Shown: in pieces, positions 1 to 8,614 of the stretch
How positions within the stretch are numbered: position 1 is the stretch's first letter
Layout of the letters: every line of letters starts with the position of its first letter
From: JAUIAI01 sp041396585
GTDB taxonomy: Bacteria > Pseudomonadota > Gammaproteobacteria > Burkholderiales > Burkholderiaceae_E
NCBI GenBank assembly: GCA_041396585.1
Contig: JAWKYG010000011.1
Coordinates: 1 to 64,000 of the forward strand
DNA length: 64,000 nt
Direction: 5' to 3'
Program-made: the position numbers and the translations under genes
Notes under the pieces: generated by a model
Databases searched by the model: none
Seen by the model: the letters and a program-made list of their open reading frames with translations, nothing else
What the model was told of the DNA's origin: nothing

Positions 1-362
1 CCGGCTACCAGCGCGGCAAGATCCAGGATGAGAGCATGCACTATGAGATGCTCAAACACACCGGCGAGCTGCCGATCATCGGCGTGAACACCTTCCGCAA
101 TCCGGATGGCGATCCGATCCCGAGCGCGCTCGAGCTGGCCCGCTCCACCGAGGCCGAGAAGCAGAGCCAGCTCGAGCGTCTGCGTAGCTTTCATGCCGCG
201 CATGCGGATTCGGCGCCGGCCATGCTCGATGCACTGAAGCAGGCCGTGATCGAGAACCGCAATGTGTTCGCGGTGCTGATGGATGCGGTGCGCGTGTGCT
301 CGCTGGGGCAGATCACGAGCGCGCTGTTCGAGGTGGGCGGGCAGTATCGGCGCAGCATGTGA
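1..362 (+). CDS. icmF: Fused isobutyryl-CoA mutase (IcmF-type), C-terminal fragment
   Basis: The gene enters from the left edge; the reading frame begins at base 3 and ends at TGA 360-362, giving about 119 C-terminal residues. The fragment opens with GYQRGKIQDESMHYE and ends GGQYRRSM, which matches the end of the fused B12-dependent acyl-CoA mutases (IcmF), where the small B12 domain, the MeaI-like GTPase and the substrate-binding domain share one chain. Such enzymes interconvert isobutyryl-CoA and n-butyryl-CoA and relatives in cytoplasmic branched-chain acyl-CoA metabolism. Only the C-terminal part of the large domain is visible, so substrate preference cannot be judged; a stand-alone methylmalonyl-CoA mutase large subunit is the alternative. 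No frame problem is seen. Confidence 0.75.
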   Translation, partial: GYQRGKIQDESMHYEMLKHTGELPIIGVNTFRNPDGDPIPSALELARSTEAEKQSQLERLRSFHAAHADSAPAMLDALKQAVIENRNVFAVLMDAVRVCSLGQITSALFEVGGQYRRSM

Positions 363-444
363 TCAACGCGGGGCCGTCGCGCGGGCGCGCATTCCCGCGC
401 CAGGTGGCCCCGATTCCCGGCGCCAGCATACCAACGAGACCACC

Positions 445-708
445 ATGGGTGAGCTGCCAGACTATCCCGGCGATGCCGAGCGCGGCGCGCTCGCGGCGCG
501 CAACGAACTCGAGCACCGGCTGATGGAGCTCGAGATCAAGGCCGCGTATGCCGAAGATCTGCTCGAGACCCTCAATGCCCAGGTTGCGCGCCAGCAGGAA
601 GTCATCGCGACTCTGGTGCGCGAGATTCGTCGATTGCGCGAGCAGCAGGGCAGGGCTGGCGATGACAGGCCCGCGAGCCTGCGGGACGATTTGCCGCCGC
701 ATTACTAG
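445..708 (+). CDS. slyX: SlyX family protein
   Basis: An 87-residue acidic, largely alpha-helical protein. After a short leader, residues 14-66 form a heptad-patterned coiled coil (NELEHRLMELEIKAAYAEDL then QQEVIATLVREIRRLREQ) typical of SlyX, and it ends in the PPHY tail common in that family. The ATG at 445 was chosen because family similarity starts there; the longer upstream reading (from 283) overlaps the mutase gene and has no SlyX-like sequence. SlyX is widespread in proteobacteria and its biochemical role is unknown. It lies 82 bases after the mutase and may be transcribed with it. Confidence 0.8.
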   Translation: MGELPDYPGDAERGALAARNELEHRLMELEIKAAYAEDLLETLNAQVARQQEVIATLVREIRRLREQQGRAGDDRPASLRDDLPPHY

Positions 709-839
709 TGCCCTGAATCAGAAGTTCGCATCATTTTGTTCGAGTTCTCGCCGGACCTTGCACGACGGCCATCCGGTGCGAGCGCGCCGATGGCAGGCCG
801 AGCCGGATCAGACAGCGTGCGCCGCCCCGGGTCGGCACC

Positions 840-1565
840 TCAGCCCTCGTCGCGCATCACGTTCTGCGCGCGGGTCGGATAGATGATCGTCTCGGCAAAA
901 CGGTGCATCTCGGCGATTTCATCGTCGCTGCGCCAGGCCGGGCGCGTGCCGCGCACGGCAGCCAGCTGCTCGGCCATGATGCAGCGGCGCACCTCCGAGG
1001 TGAACGAGTTCAGGCGGTGATAGGCCTCGGAGACGTCACGACCCAGCGCGGTGAGGCCGTGGCCGAGCAGCACGATCAGGTTCGTCTGGCCGATGAAGCC
1101 GGCCACCGGCGCCACGTCGGCCTCCACGTCGAGATGGGCGTCGACGAAATACGGGGGTTTGGCCAGCACGAACGGCAGATCGAGCGACAGCACCGGCATC
1201 CGCGGTTCACCACCGGCCGCGAACCAGGCGATCGTGGCATCGTCGTGGACGTGGATCACCGCACCGATGTCCGGCCGGCAGCGCAGGATCTCGCGATTGA
1301 GGTTGTGGCCGATGCTGGTGGTGCGCGTACCGTGCAACAGGCGCGGGCTCGGGATGTCGGTGATGACCAGATTGGCGAGCGTCATCTCCTCGAGCGAGAC
1401 GCCGGCGTGCTTGGTGTAGGCCACGCCGTGCTCGAAATCCGGGTGGGGCGAACGCAGCGCCATGTTCCCGAGGGTGTTGTGGACGTAGCCGCGCGCGCTG
1501 AGCATCGCCGCATAACGCAGGAAGCGTTCGCCGAGCGCGGCGTCGAAATGAACCGGTGAATGCAT
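840..1565 (-). CDS. Class II aldolase/adducin family protein
   Basis: A 241-residue cytoplasmic protein with the class II aldolase/adducin fold found in L-fuculose-1-phosphate aldolase, L-ribulose-5-phosphate epimerase and methylthioribulose-1-phosphate dehydratase. Visible family features are the GNMALR loop near residue 33, the metal-ligand-like HVHDDATIAWFAAG segment near residue 105 and the GHGLTALGRDVSEAYHR segment near residue 168. The usual HxH pair is therefore largely kept, but the catalytic tyrosine/glutamate could not be assigned with certainty. It is a single gene with no sugar-pathway neighbours, so the substrate is unknown. The ATG at 1565 gives the expected family length. Confidence 0.8.
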   Translation of the reverse strand: MHSPVHFDAALGERFLRYAAMLSARGYVHNTLGNMALRSPHPDFEHGVAYTKHAGVSLEEMTLANLVITDIPSPRLLHGTRTTSIGHNLNREILRCRPDIGAVIHVHDDATIAWFAAGGEPRMPVLSLDLPFVLAKPPYFVDAHLDVEADVAPVAGFIGQTNLIVLLGHGLTALGRDVSEAYHRLNSFTSEVRRCIMAEQLAAVRGTRPAWRSDDEIAEMHRFAETIIYPTRAQNVMRDEG

Positions 1566-1812
1566 CGCTGTCTCCCTGCCCGGGCCCGAAGCCCCTCGGC
1601 CGCCATGCTAACGTTGATCGGACGCCCGGGATCGAATGGCACGGGCGGTGAAAGTAAGGACGCTGGAACACCCCGAAGTATCTTCTCGACCGCCCATTGG
1701 CAAGCGGGTGCTTTGCAGATAGTGTTCGAAATTCCTCTTGGCCGCTCAAGCTTCTCATTGGCTGTCGGTCGCGCTCTAGAAGTTCGCGGCGGCTTGATTT
1801 GGAGATTTGCCC

Positions 1813-2534
1813 ATGAATGACATTGCCCCGTGGCGATCCGCCGCGCTCGGCGCCGTGCTGGTGATTGCGCTCTGCAGCCCCCTTGCGAACGCGACGCCGT
1901 ATGAGAAGGGCGATATGCCCTGCGTCGAGTCGCTATGCCTTGGCGACGGCCTTGACGTGCTCCAGAAGCTGCCCTGGGATCGCGCCCGAAGTTCGCGCAG
2001 TTGGGCCAGGAAGACGATCTACGTCGGCGACGAGCCGCCCTCCAAGCGTGATCTCGATCGTGCCGCGAAGACCTTTCCGGGCCTGGTACCGCAGGCGCGT
2101 GACTATCTTGCCGAGGAACGCTTCGACGGCAAGGCGCTTGCCGCGTTCGCGTCGGTACGTGCGGCATGTGAGCGCAATCGGGCAGAGGTCGCTATACCAG
2201 TGAGGGCGGCAACCCGACGATCGTCGACATCGCCTTGCTTCCCGACCCGGCCGATCCGGCGGCGCAACGATGGACCGTTGTCGGCATACGTCGGACGATT
2301 GCCGGGGCGCGAACGAAGGCACAACGCGATGAGGCGGCCGCCGCGCTATCCGAGAGGTACGCTCGTTTCGACCTTGTTCGCAACCGATCGTCCAAGCGCG
2401 GGCCCGCCAGCTTCCAGCTCGCCACCCTGACCGAGTTCGGTTTCGGTCTGTCGCTGGCCGCTGCGCCCGACGAGAACATGCGCCGCCGCGCTCACCCGGC
2501 CTGCGGAGGCGGCCGCAAGGCGGTAATCGACTAA
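1813..2534 (+). pseudogene. Secreted protein of unknown family, broken by one frameshift near 2190
   Basis: Starts at ATG 1813, with GGAG eight bases upstream, and a signal peptide (MNDIAPWRSAALGAVLVIAL, cleaved near ANA-TP). The mature part resembles the neighbouring gene at 2606-3331: both begin with a YEK..PC....C.GDGL motif and both contain QRWTVV followed by an L(D/S)ERYA segment and end in HPACGG. Here the first half lies in one frame and the second half (from about 2190, reading RYTSEGGNPTIVDIAL) in another, so one base is missing or two are extra around 2188-2192. Corrected, the protein would be about 240 residues, like its paralog. Function unknown; probably periplasmic with a Cys-Cys bridge near the N-terminus. 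Confidence 0.65.
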
Positions 2535-2568
2535 GGGCGGAGTCGGAGGCGCCAACGGAGCCCTGGTC

Positions 2569-2603
2569 GTGAAGCGTCAAGAAACAACCTCTTGACGCTT
2601 CAC
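2569..2603. terminator. Perfect 14-bp hairpin between convergent genes
   Basis: Bases 2569-2582 (GTGAAGCGTCAAGA) and 2590-2603 are exact reverse complements separated by seven bases. The hairpin sits between the + strand gene ending at 2534 and the - strand gene ending at 2606, the expected place for a bidirectional terminator. There is no clear T-tract on either side, so its strength as an intrinsic terminator is uncertain. Confidence 0.7.
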
Positions 2604-2605
2604 AA

Positions 2606-3331
2606 CTAGTTCAGGCGGGCCTTGCCGGTCGCGGCCGCACCGCCACAGGCCGGGTGTTCCTTCAGCCGTTGTCCTTCCTTCGACGAATTGTATTCCGACA
2701 GCTCGAACCGAAAGCCCTTGGAATTGTTTGCGCCCACATACGAGCCGATCGCGCCAGGGGCCCGCTTGCCAAGGCGCCATTTCGCATAGCGCTCATCAAG
2801 CGCCGCCTTCACCGCTTTTGCCTCCTCGGGAGTGGCGGCGGGTGGGATAACCCGCAGTATCCGCACGACGGTCCAGCGCTGACGGTCGGTGGGGCCGGTG
2901 CCCGGGGTCAGTACGATATCGACCTGTGTCGGCAGCCCGCTCGCGCTCTTGAAATGGCCCTGCAGCGCATGTGTCGTGCAGGCCGCGGTCACCTTGGCCA
3001 GGTGTGGCAGCGTGTCACCATCGAAGCGGCCGTCCACCAGATAGGCGATGATGGGCTCGACCTCGCCGCGGAAACTCCCGCTCGCGCGGCTGAGGTCGCC
3101 GCGCACGATCTTGCGCTTGCCGACGGTTGTCTTTTCGCGTCCGCTCGTGGGACTCACGGCGGCCTCCCATTGCAGGGCGTTCAATGGCTCGAGGCCGTCG
3201 CCGATGCAGACCTCGGCCAGGCAGGGGCGATTGTCCTTCTCGTAGGTGGCGGCGGTCGCCGCGGTCGTGCCTGTGGCAGCCGCGGCCGCGGCGGCGGACA
3301 GGGCGAGGAAGTTTCGGATGAACGGGCGCAT
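2606..3331 (-). CDS. Secreted protein of unknown function, intact paralog of 1813-2534
   Basis: A 241-residue protein starting at ATG 3331, where a signal peptide begins (MRPFIRNFLALSAAAAAAAT, cleavage near AATAA). An ATG further upstream at 3355 would precede the signal peptide with a polar extension and is less likely. The mature protein keeps two nearby cysteines (RPCLAEVCIGDGL), a central TAAC cysteine and a C-terminal ACGG cysteine, which suggests two disulfides and a periplasmic or extracellular location. It aligns end to end with the frame-broken neighbour, so the pair is a local tail-to-tail duplication. No enzymatic motif was recognised. Confidence 0.7.
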   Translation of the reverse strand: MRPFIRNFLALSAAAAAAATGTTAATAATYEKDNRPCLAEVCIGDGLEPLNALQWEAAVSPTSGREKTTVGKRKIVRGDLSRASGSFRGEVEPIIAYLVDGRFDGDTLPHLAKVTAACTTHALQGHFKSASGLPTQVDIVLTPGTGPTDRQRWTVVRILRVIPPAATPEEAKAVKAALDERYAKWRLGKRAPGAIGSYVGANNSKGFRFELSEYNSSKEGQRLKEHPACGGAAATGKARLN

Positions 3332-3659
3332 GCGGCCTCTCGGTAGTGGTGCCATGGCCCCATTCTGGCGCACCCAGGACGCATCGGCTACCCCGTGTTT
3401 CGGCGATGTCAGCCCGTGCCCTGGTGCCGGTTCATCGCCGGCGGGGCGATCGGCCCCAGTTCAGCCATCCACCTGCAAGCACCTCGCTAGCGGGCCAGCC
3501 GGCACGATGCGCGCGCCGAGCAGCGGGTGTGCCGATCTCGCTCTTGGCATCAGCACAGCGGGCCGCGATATCGCAGCCCTCGATCGCGATGAACGAACCG
3601 CCTGTCATCGGATGGCAGACATCGTGGCCGCCTGGTCGGTGCCGCTGTTTGCACCCGCG
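3332..3659. other. Intergenic region, no gene recognised
   Basis: About 330 bases between two minus-strand genes. Short open frames exist on both strands but none has a recognisable domain, a ribosome-binding site or a plausible start. It probably holds the promoter of the secreted-protein gene starting at 3331 and the 3' end of the LysR transcript. Confidence 0.5.
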
Positions 3660-4565
3660 TTAGTGGCCCGCCTGATTCGACGTCGAACCGACGGAGCCGG
3701 GCTCTGTTTGCACACTGCCTTTGTGATTCGCGCCCACCAGCCAACCGATTGCGGCGTCGATGACGGCCCGTTTGGCCGTCGCGCCCATGTGCGACGCGAA
3801 CACCGGAATGCAGATCTCCGGCGCACCCGGCACCGGATGCAGGGCCATGCTCGCGCGCAGCCTGTCGATGATGCGGCCTGACAGATACGCCGCTGCGGGA
3901 AGCTGCGCCAGGATGTTCGCCGCGATCGTCGCATTGGAGACGGTGATCCGCCCGGTGGTGAACTCGGGAAAGGCGCTCTGGAAGCGGGTATTGAAGGATG
4001 TGCTCCAGTCGATATGCAGATAGTTCCCCTGCAGGGCCGCGGCGACAGACGTGTCGGCCTGATCGGACATCAGCGTCAGGCGCAGCTCGCCGATCTGGGT
4101 CGATACCAGCTCCGGTGAGAGCAGTTGTTCGAAGGTGATCCCGAGATCCACCGAGCCCTGCTGAAGCCGGCGCAACACTTCGGCGGCCGGGTGCGTCTCC
4201 AGGCGCAGCATCAGATCGGGCTGGGCATCCGTGAGTTGCCTGACCCAGCCGGGGTCCAGACAGGTCCAGACGCCGGAGGATGCCGCCAGTGTCAGATTGG
4301 GCCTCGGTGCAGACTCCACCGAAACCAGAAACCTGACCTGATCCCAGGTGGCCATCATGCTGCGGAACTGGGTGACCAGGCGCTCGGCCGTGGGGGTCAG
4401 TTCGATGCCGTTTCGCAGGCGCAGGAACAGAGGCGCGCCCAGTTGGTCTTCGAGGGTCTTGATCCTGGCGCTGACCGCGGAGCCGGTAAGGTGCAGATGC
4501 TCGGCCGCGCGCCCGAAATGCCTTGTCTGACAGACTTCGAGAAATGTTCGAACCAGGTTCAAGTC
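3660..4565 (-). CDS. LysR-type transcriptional regulator, HdfR-like
   Basis: A 301-residue LysR regulator. The N-terminal winged helix reads DLNLVRTFLEV, HFGRAAEHLHLTGSAVSARI and LEDQLGAPLFLR, closest in pattern to HdfR (RHFGRAAE.L.LT.SAVS.RI). A substrate-binding domain follows from about residue 90. The GTG at 4565 was chosen: it places the usual VDLNLVRTF start seven bases after GAGG, whereas the longer ATG/TTG options add non-family sequence. It is divergent from the acetyltransferase at 4760 and a dyad with LysR T-N11-A geometry lies between them, so autoregulation and control of the acetyltransferase gene are likely. The effector is unknown. Confidence 0.85.
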   Translation of the reverse strand, partial: DLNLVRTFLEVCQTRHFGRAAEHLHLTGSAVSARIKTLEDQLGAPLFLRLRNGIELTPTAERLVTQFRSMMATWDQVRFLVSVESAPRPNLTLAASSGVWTCLDPGWVRQLTDAQPDLMLRLETHPAAEVLRRLQQGSVDLGITFEQLLSPELVSTQIGELRLTLMSDQADTSVAAALQGNYLHIDWSTSFNTRFQSAFPEFTTGRITVSNATIAANILAQLPAAAYLSGRIIDRLRASMALHPVPGAPEICIPVFASHMGATAKRAVIDAAIGWLVGANHKGSVQTEPGSVGSTSNQAGH

Positions 4566-4635
4566 CACATCAACGCCTCGATGATGAAGAGTTGTTGATT
4601 TCAGCAGCAAACGATATTGCGCACATCAAAAAACG

Positions 4636-4652
4636 TTTGTCCTCACGACAAA
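4636..4652. promoter_or_regulatory. LysR-type T-N11-A dyad operator candidate
   Basis: TTTGTC-CTCAC-GACAAA is a perfect 6-bp dyad with a five-base spacer in the A/T-rich divergent region between the LysR gene (start 4565) and the acetyltransferase gene (start 4760). The inner part satisfies the T-N11-A pattern of LysR recognition sites. Position and symmetry are seen; binding by the adjacent regulator is inferred. Confidence 0.55.
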
Positions 4653-4759
4653 ATTGTTTGCTCTTGAATCCGACCTCTTGGCGAGCCGTCAAGAAATCGG
4701 ATTTGCCGACTGGCACCAGCCACAGGACGATCGGATGATCACATGCGACCGATCATTCG

Positions 4760-5287
4760 ATGGCTCCCACGCTTCGACAATCTACGCCGAAAGACCTCGG
4801 ATTTGTTTTCGCGCTGGCGCAAAACGGCGCCCGCCACGGGCACTTCGATTCGCGCATCACCAGCGACAAGAACGCCAGCCGCGCCTACTTCGATAGTGCC
4901 ATCCAACGGGGTGTCGATCCGTGGGGCAGCCCCGCCCAGGTGTCCGTGGTGGAACTCGATGGCGAGCGTGTCGGCGTGCTCCTGGTGACCCGCGCGATCG
5001 GCACACCTGACGAGGGGGTAGAGCTGGCGATGATCGCGTTGAAGAAGGAGCACCGGGCCAGGGGCATCGGTGCCACGGTGCTGGACATGTTCCTGGATCG
5101 CACCCTGCGAAGCGTCAGTGTCTATGTGCGCTGTCTGCCGGCGTCGGACAAGCTGCGCGCCATGCTGTTGCGCCGCGGCTTCGATGAGGTCGGGCGGCTG
5201 GGCGAGAGCGTCATCCTGCGCCATGGCGTCGTCGGCGTGCCGCATCTGGGCGGGGCGCCGCTCCCGGGGGCGGATGCGCTCGCCTGA
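4760..5287 (+). CDS. GNAT-family N-acetyltransferase
   Basis: A 175-residue protein with the GNAT acetyl-CoA-binding motif A: a beta strand ELAMIALKKEH followed by the pyrophosphate loop RARGIG and helix ATVLDMFLD (residues about 93-118), then a C-terminal LRAMLLRRGFDEVG segment typical of motif B. GNAT enzymes transfer an acetyl group from acetyl-CoA to an amine on a small molecule or protein. The gene is divergent from the LysR regulator and probably its target. The acceptor cannot be read from sequence. Confidence 0.75.
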   Translation: MAPTLRQSTPKDLGFVFALAQNGARHGHFDSRITSDKNASRAYFDSAIQRGVDPWGSPAQVSVVELDGERVGVLLVTRAIGTPDEGVELAMIALKKEHRARGIGATVLDMFLDRTLRSVSVYVRCLPASDKLRAMLLRRGFDEVGRLGESVILRHGVVGVPHLGGAPLPGADALA

Positions 5288-5308
5288 GGCGCGCCTGTCG
5301 CCGGTTGT

Positions 5309-6075
5309 TCAGTGGCTGATGAGGCGGTCCAGGCGCAGACGATGCCGCTCATCGCTGAGGCGGCGCACGGCCATCCAGCTTGCGCCGATCGCGCCCAGGC
5401 TGGCGGCGCCGGCGATCAGCAGCAGCACCAGGATCTGGTACTTGGCGGCCTCGATCACCGGCATGCCCGCCAGCACCTAGCCGGTCATGTGCCGGGCAGG
5501 GTGGTGATGCCGGCGGCGGACATCGTTGATGATCGGGATCAATCCGCTGCGCAGCGGCACCATCAGGTGGGGCGCAGGGCCTGCTCGCGGTGGCACCAGG
5601 GTAAGTTGTGCCTCGGTGCCCAGGCCAGTGCCAGCGCAGCACCGCGGTCTGAAACGTGTTCAGGCTCAGGCTGACCCCGTTCATCACATTGCCCAGCGAT
5701 CGGCCAGAGGCACGATGACCATCGCGTCCAGCGAGCAGCGGAGCAGGCCGCAGCGCGGCCACCCGACGACCAGCGCGACCGTGGCGACTGGCGTCCTGCC
5801 GCCGATGCCAGCGTCCAGCCACCGGCGAGTCGGCGTTCCTGACGCGACGGGATCTGTAGCTGGCGAGGGTGAACATCACGGCGAGGATCACGCCCACCCA
5901 GAGTGGCGAGCGCAGCGTATCCGCTGCAGCGAGGCCCTGGGCAGCGGGTCGAACGATGGTTTCGCGCGGCCACGGCCAGCCTGCGTGCCAGCCCGAGTTG
6001 CAGCGCCAGCGACAGGCCGGCGCCGTGTGCGAGCAACATGGCGGCCATCGCGGCGGAGATCATGGGACCGTTCAC
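5309..6075 (-). pseudogene. FetB-like (UPF0014) ABC transporter permease, broken by several indels
   Basis: Read across frames, the minus strand spells a FetB/UPF0014-type permease: an N-terminal membrane segment from GTG 6075 (ISAAMAAMLLAHGAGLSLAL), then in a second frame SPLWVGVILAVMFTLASYR, a GNVMNGVSLSLNTF segment that matches the family G-N-x-M loop, an LPG..TG loop near 5490 and finally AGMPVIEAAKYQILVLLLIA to the stop at 5309-5311. At least four frame changes are needed, including near 5985, 5850, 5640 and 5490. FetB partners the ATPase FetA in metal (iron) export. As written no functional protein can be made; whether this is true decay or sequence error is discussed under findings. 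Confidence 0.65.
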
Positions 6076-6084
6076 GGGGCCGCT

Positions 6085-6665
6085 GCTCGATCAGCCGGGC
6101 ATCCTGCGCCGGCCTTCAGACGTCGCCGGGCAAGGCGTGCCTCTGCGCCGGGGCTGTTGCAGCCGCTAGCAATGAGAGACCCCGATGCATGGCCTGCGCA
6201 GGCCGAGCATCGTTAGACCGGTGCTGGTCTCGTCCGGACCGAGGTGGGCTCATCGGCAGCATGACCCGCACATCGGCGCGCGGCGCTGCGCGCTGAGCCA
6301 GGGCGTTGGCGCGCTCGCCGGTAGACAGGCGGCTCACTGCTGCACGGGCGAGCTCCGGGCTCAGGCCGAGCTCGCCCAGGCGCTCAGGCAGCCGGGCTGT
6401 CTCCGCGAAGTAGATCTGACATCGCCCACCAGCCCGGTCGGCCGGGATTCGCCAGCCTGTACGCCGCCATTCGGTGGCCGCCATGCCCTTGCTGACCATG
6501 GGGAGTCCAGCAAGACATCGCCATCGTGCGGATCGCGAGATCGGCCACCGCGCGCAACAACAGCGATTGCCCGATCCGGTCGCCCATGATCGCGACGCAC
6601 TGTCCGTCAGGCGCGACCAGTCGACCGGCTGCAGGTCCTTTGCGCGGCCCTTTCAGTTCCAACAT
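6085..6665 (-). pseudogene. FetA-like ABC transporter ATPase, broken by several indels
   Basis: The minus strand begins MLELKG at 6665 and carries recognisable ABC ATPase pieces in different frames: VAIMG, a Walker A region whose bases still spell GSGKS if one A is restored to the AA run near 6570, LLLRAVADL, then HDGDVLLD, FAETARLPERLGELGLSPEL and the signature-like AAVSRLSTGER near 6300, with remains of a Walker B further on. Taken at face value the frame reads GDRIGQS in place of Walker A. It lies directly upstream of the FetB-like permease, as in fetAB operons, so the two formed a two-gene transporter. The ends are approximate. Confidence 0.6.
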
Positions 6666-6696
6666 CGGCGGTGGCCAGGCTCTCTGTGGTGCGCCC

Positions 6697-7105
6697 GGAT
6701 CAGCCGCGTACTCGTCGAACTCCGGCGTGGTGTCGTCATGGCACTGTTCCAGGCGCGTGAGCCCCTGGAAGATCCGCGCCTCGGGCAGGGTGCCCGGATC
6801 CACATCCAGCGAGCCGGCGGGAATCATGATCATCCGTTGGCCGCCATCGTGCGGCACCCTGCCGCCACACTGCCGGCAGAACGCATTCGTGAAGAGCGCG
6901 CCGCTTCGGGCAGCTTGAACTGGCTGACCATGTCTTCGCCCGAATCGAAGCTCCCATTTTCCTTTCAGCGAACAGGTTGCTGGCATGGCCGGTTTCCGGT
7001 GGCCTTGCGACAGCGCGAGCAGTGACAGTGATGAAATGCTCGGGACTGCGTTCTTCACCGTGTATCGGACCTCGCCATGGACTCGCTTCCGGTGAGCGTT
7101 TTCCC
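6697..7105 (-). pseudogene. GFA/CENP-V family (glutathione-dependent formaldehyde-activating-like) enzyme, indel-broken
   Basis: The C-terminal half is readable: NAFCRQCGGRVPHDGG, MIMIPAGSLDVDPGTLPEA and TPEFDEYAADPG match the zinc-binding second CxxC and the tail of GFA-domain proteins. In a neighbouring frame near 7030-6995 the bases spell CHCSRCRKATG, the first zinc-binding motif, preceded by GEVRYTV. The pieces are joined only by changing frame at least three times. Intact relatives are small (about 130-190 residues) zinc proteins of mostly unknown substrate. The 5' limit is approximate because the first CxC is not cleanly readable. The 230 bases from 7106 to the thiolase start hold nothing recognised. 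Confidence 0.55.
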
Positions 7106-7337
7106 AGACGCTGGACAGGCTCTCAGGGTTGCGGTTGAGTGTTTGACGGTATGCGCATATGCGTCCGTGTTCGTGCCTGCTTCGACTGAGCGCCGATCAT
7201 CGCATGGGGAAGTGGTTGACGATGGTCGGGCCTGATCTCTGGCGGCAATACTTCGCCTGCAGCCAGTCGCCGGATTCGCAAATCGTGCTGATCGCTGCGA
7301 GCAATCACCGATTCGTGCCTGACCGGGAGAAACGGCG

Positions 7338-8554
7338 ATGAAACGAGTGGTGATCTGCGAACCCGTGCACGCACGGCGGTAGAGGATATGGCGGCATGTA
7401 TGTGGATGTGCCGGCCACCGAACTGGCCCACCTGATCAAGGCGGTGCTCGAGCCGCACAGGAAGTCGCGCCCGATCGGATCGATGATGTGATCTTCGGGC
7501 AGTGCTATCGAACAGGGAAGCGCCGGCGATCGGCCGGGTGGCGGCGCTCGATGCCGGCCTGCCGGTGACGGTGCCCGGGCTGCAGCTCGATCGCCGCTGC
7601 GGTTCCGGCCTGCAGGCGGTGCTCGATGCGGCGATGCGGGTGCAGACCGGCGTGGCCTCGGTCGTGCTGGCCGGCGGTGCCGAGAGCATGAGCCGGGCCG
7701 AGTATTACACCGAGGACATGCGCTGGGGCACCAGGGGGCGGCCGGCGCAGATGCAGGACCGGCTCGCGCGTGGCCGGATCACGGCCGGTGGCTTTCGTCA
7801 TCCGGTGCCCGGCGGCATGCTGGAAACCGCCGAGAATCTGCGCCGCGACTACTCGGTGCCGCGCGCCGAGCAGGATGAGCTGGCGCTGCGCTCGCATCAG
7901 CGCGCGAATGCGGCGATCACCGCAGGGCGCTTCGCCGAGGAGATCATCCCGGTCGTGATCAAGGGCAAGCGCGGCAAGCCCGACACCGTGCTGGATCGCG
8001 ACGAACATGTGCGGGCCGATGCCTCGCTGGAGAAGCTGTCTTCATTGCGGCCGATTCTGCAGGGGGCCGATCCGGAGTCCACGGTAACCGCGGGCAATGC
8101 CAGCGGCCAGAACGATGGCGCCGCGGTCTGTGTGGTCACCGATCCCGAGACGGCCGAGTCGCTGGGCTTGCGGCCTTATGTCGAGCTCAAGGCCTGGGCG
8201 GTGGCTGGTGTCGATCCGTCGCGCATGGGCATCGGCCCGGTGCCGGCCACGCGCAAGGCCCTGGAGCGCGCCGGGCTCACGCTCAAGGACATCGATCTGA
8301 TCGAGCTCAACGAGGCCTTCGCTGCCCAGGTGCTGGCCTGCACACGCGAGTGGGGCTTCGGTGCCGGGGATTTCGAGCGCATGAACGTGAATGGCTCGGG
8401 CATCTCGCTCGGCCATCCGGTGGGTGCCACCGGCGTGCGCATTCTGACCACGCTCGCGCGCGAGATGCGTCGGCGCGAGGCCCGCTATGGGCTGGAGACG
8501 ATGTGTATCGGGGGGGGTCAGGGGCTGGCCGCGGTGTTCGAGCGCTTCGCCTGA
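7338..8554 (+). CDS. Acetyl-CoA C-acetyltransferase (thiolase), 5' portion disrupted by indels
   Basis: The intact frame from 7502 to 8554 encodes all catalytic parts of a type II thiolase: the nucleophilic cysteine in LDRRCGSGLQAV, the GHPVGATGVR histidine and the second cysteine in the MCIGGGQG loop. The natural start is ATG 7338, with GGGAG eight bases upstream: MKRVVICEPV is followed, after frame changes near 7366, 7380, 7455 and 7510, by GGMYVDVPATELAHLIKAVL and PDRIDDVIFGQCY, all normal thiolase sequence. Corrected length is about 400 residues. Thiolases condense or cleave acetoacetyl-CoA and 3-ketoacyl-CoA in beta-oxidation or PHB synthesis. As written, only an N-terminally truncated product could be made from GTG 7502. 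Confidence 0.8.
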
Positions 8555-8614
8555 GCTCATTGCCTGCGCAATCACAGGCGCGCGGCGGCGTGTCTTCGCC
8601 TCGTTGACGACCGC

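Noticed and set aside
6555..6590. ABC ATPase with a naturally lost Walker A motif (GDRIGQS)
   Set aside because: The bases still spell GSGKS when one A is restored to a short run, so this is a frame artefact of nearby indels rather than an evolved loss.
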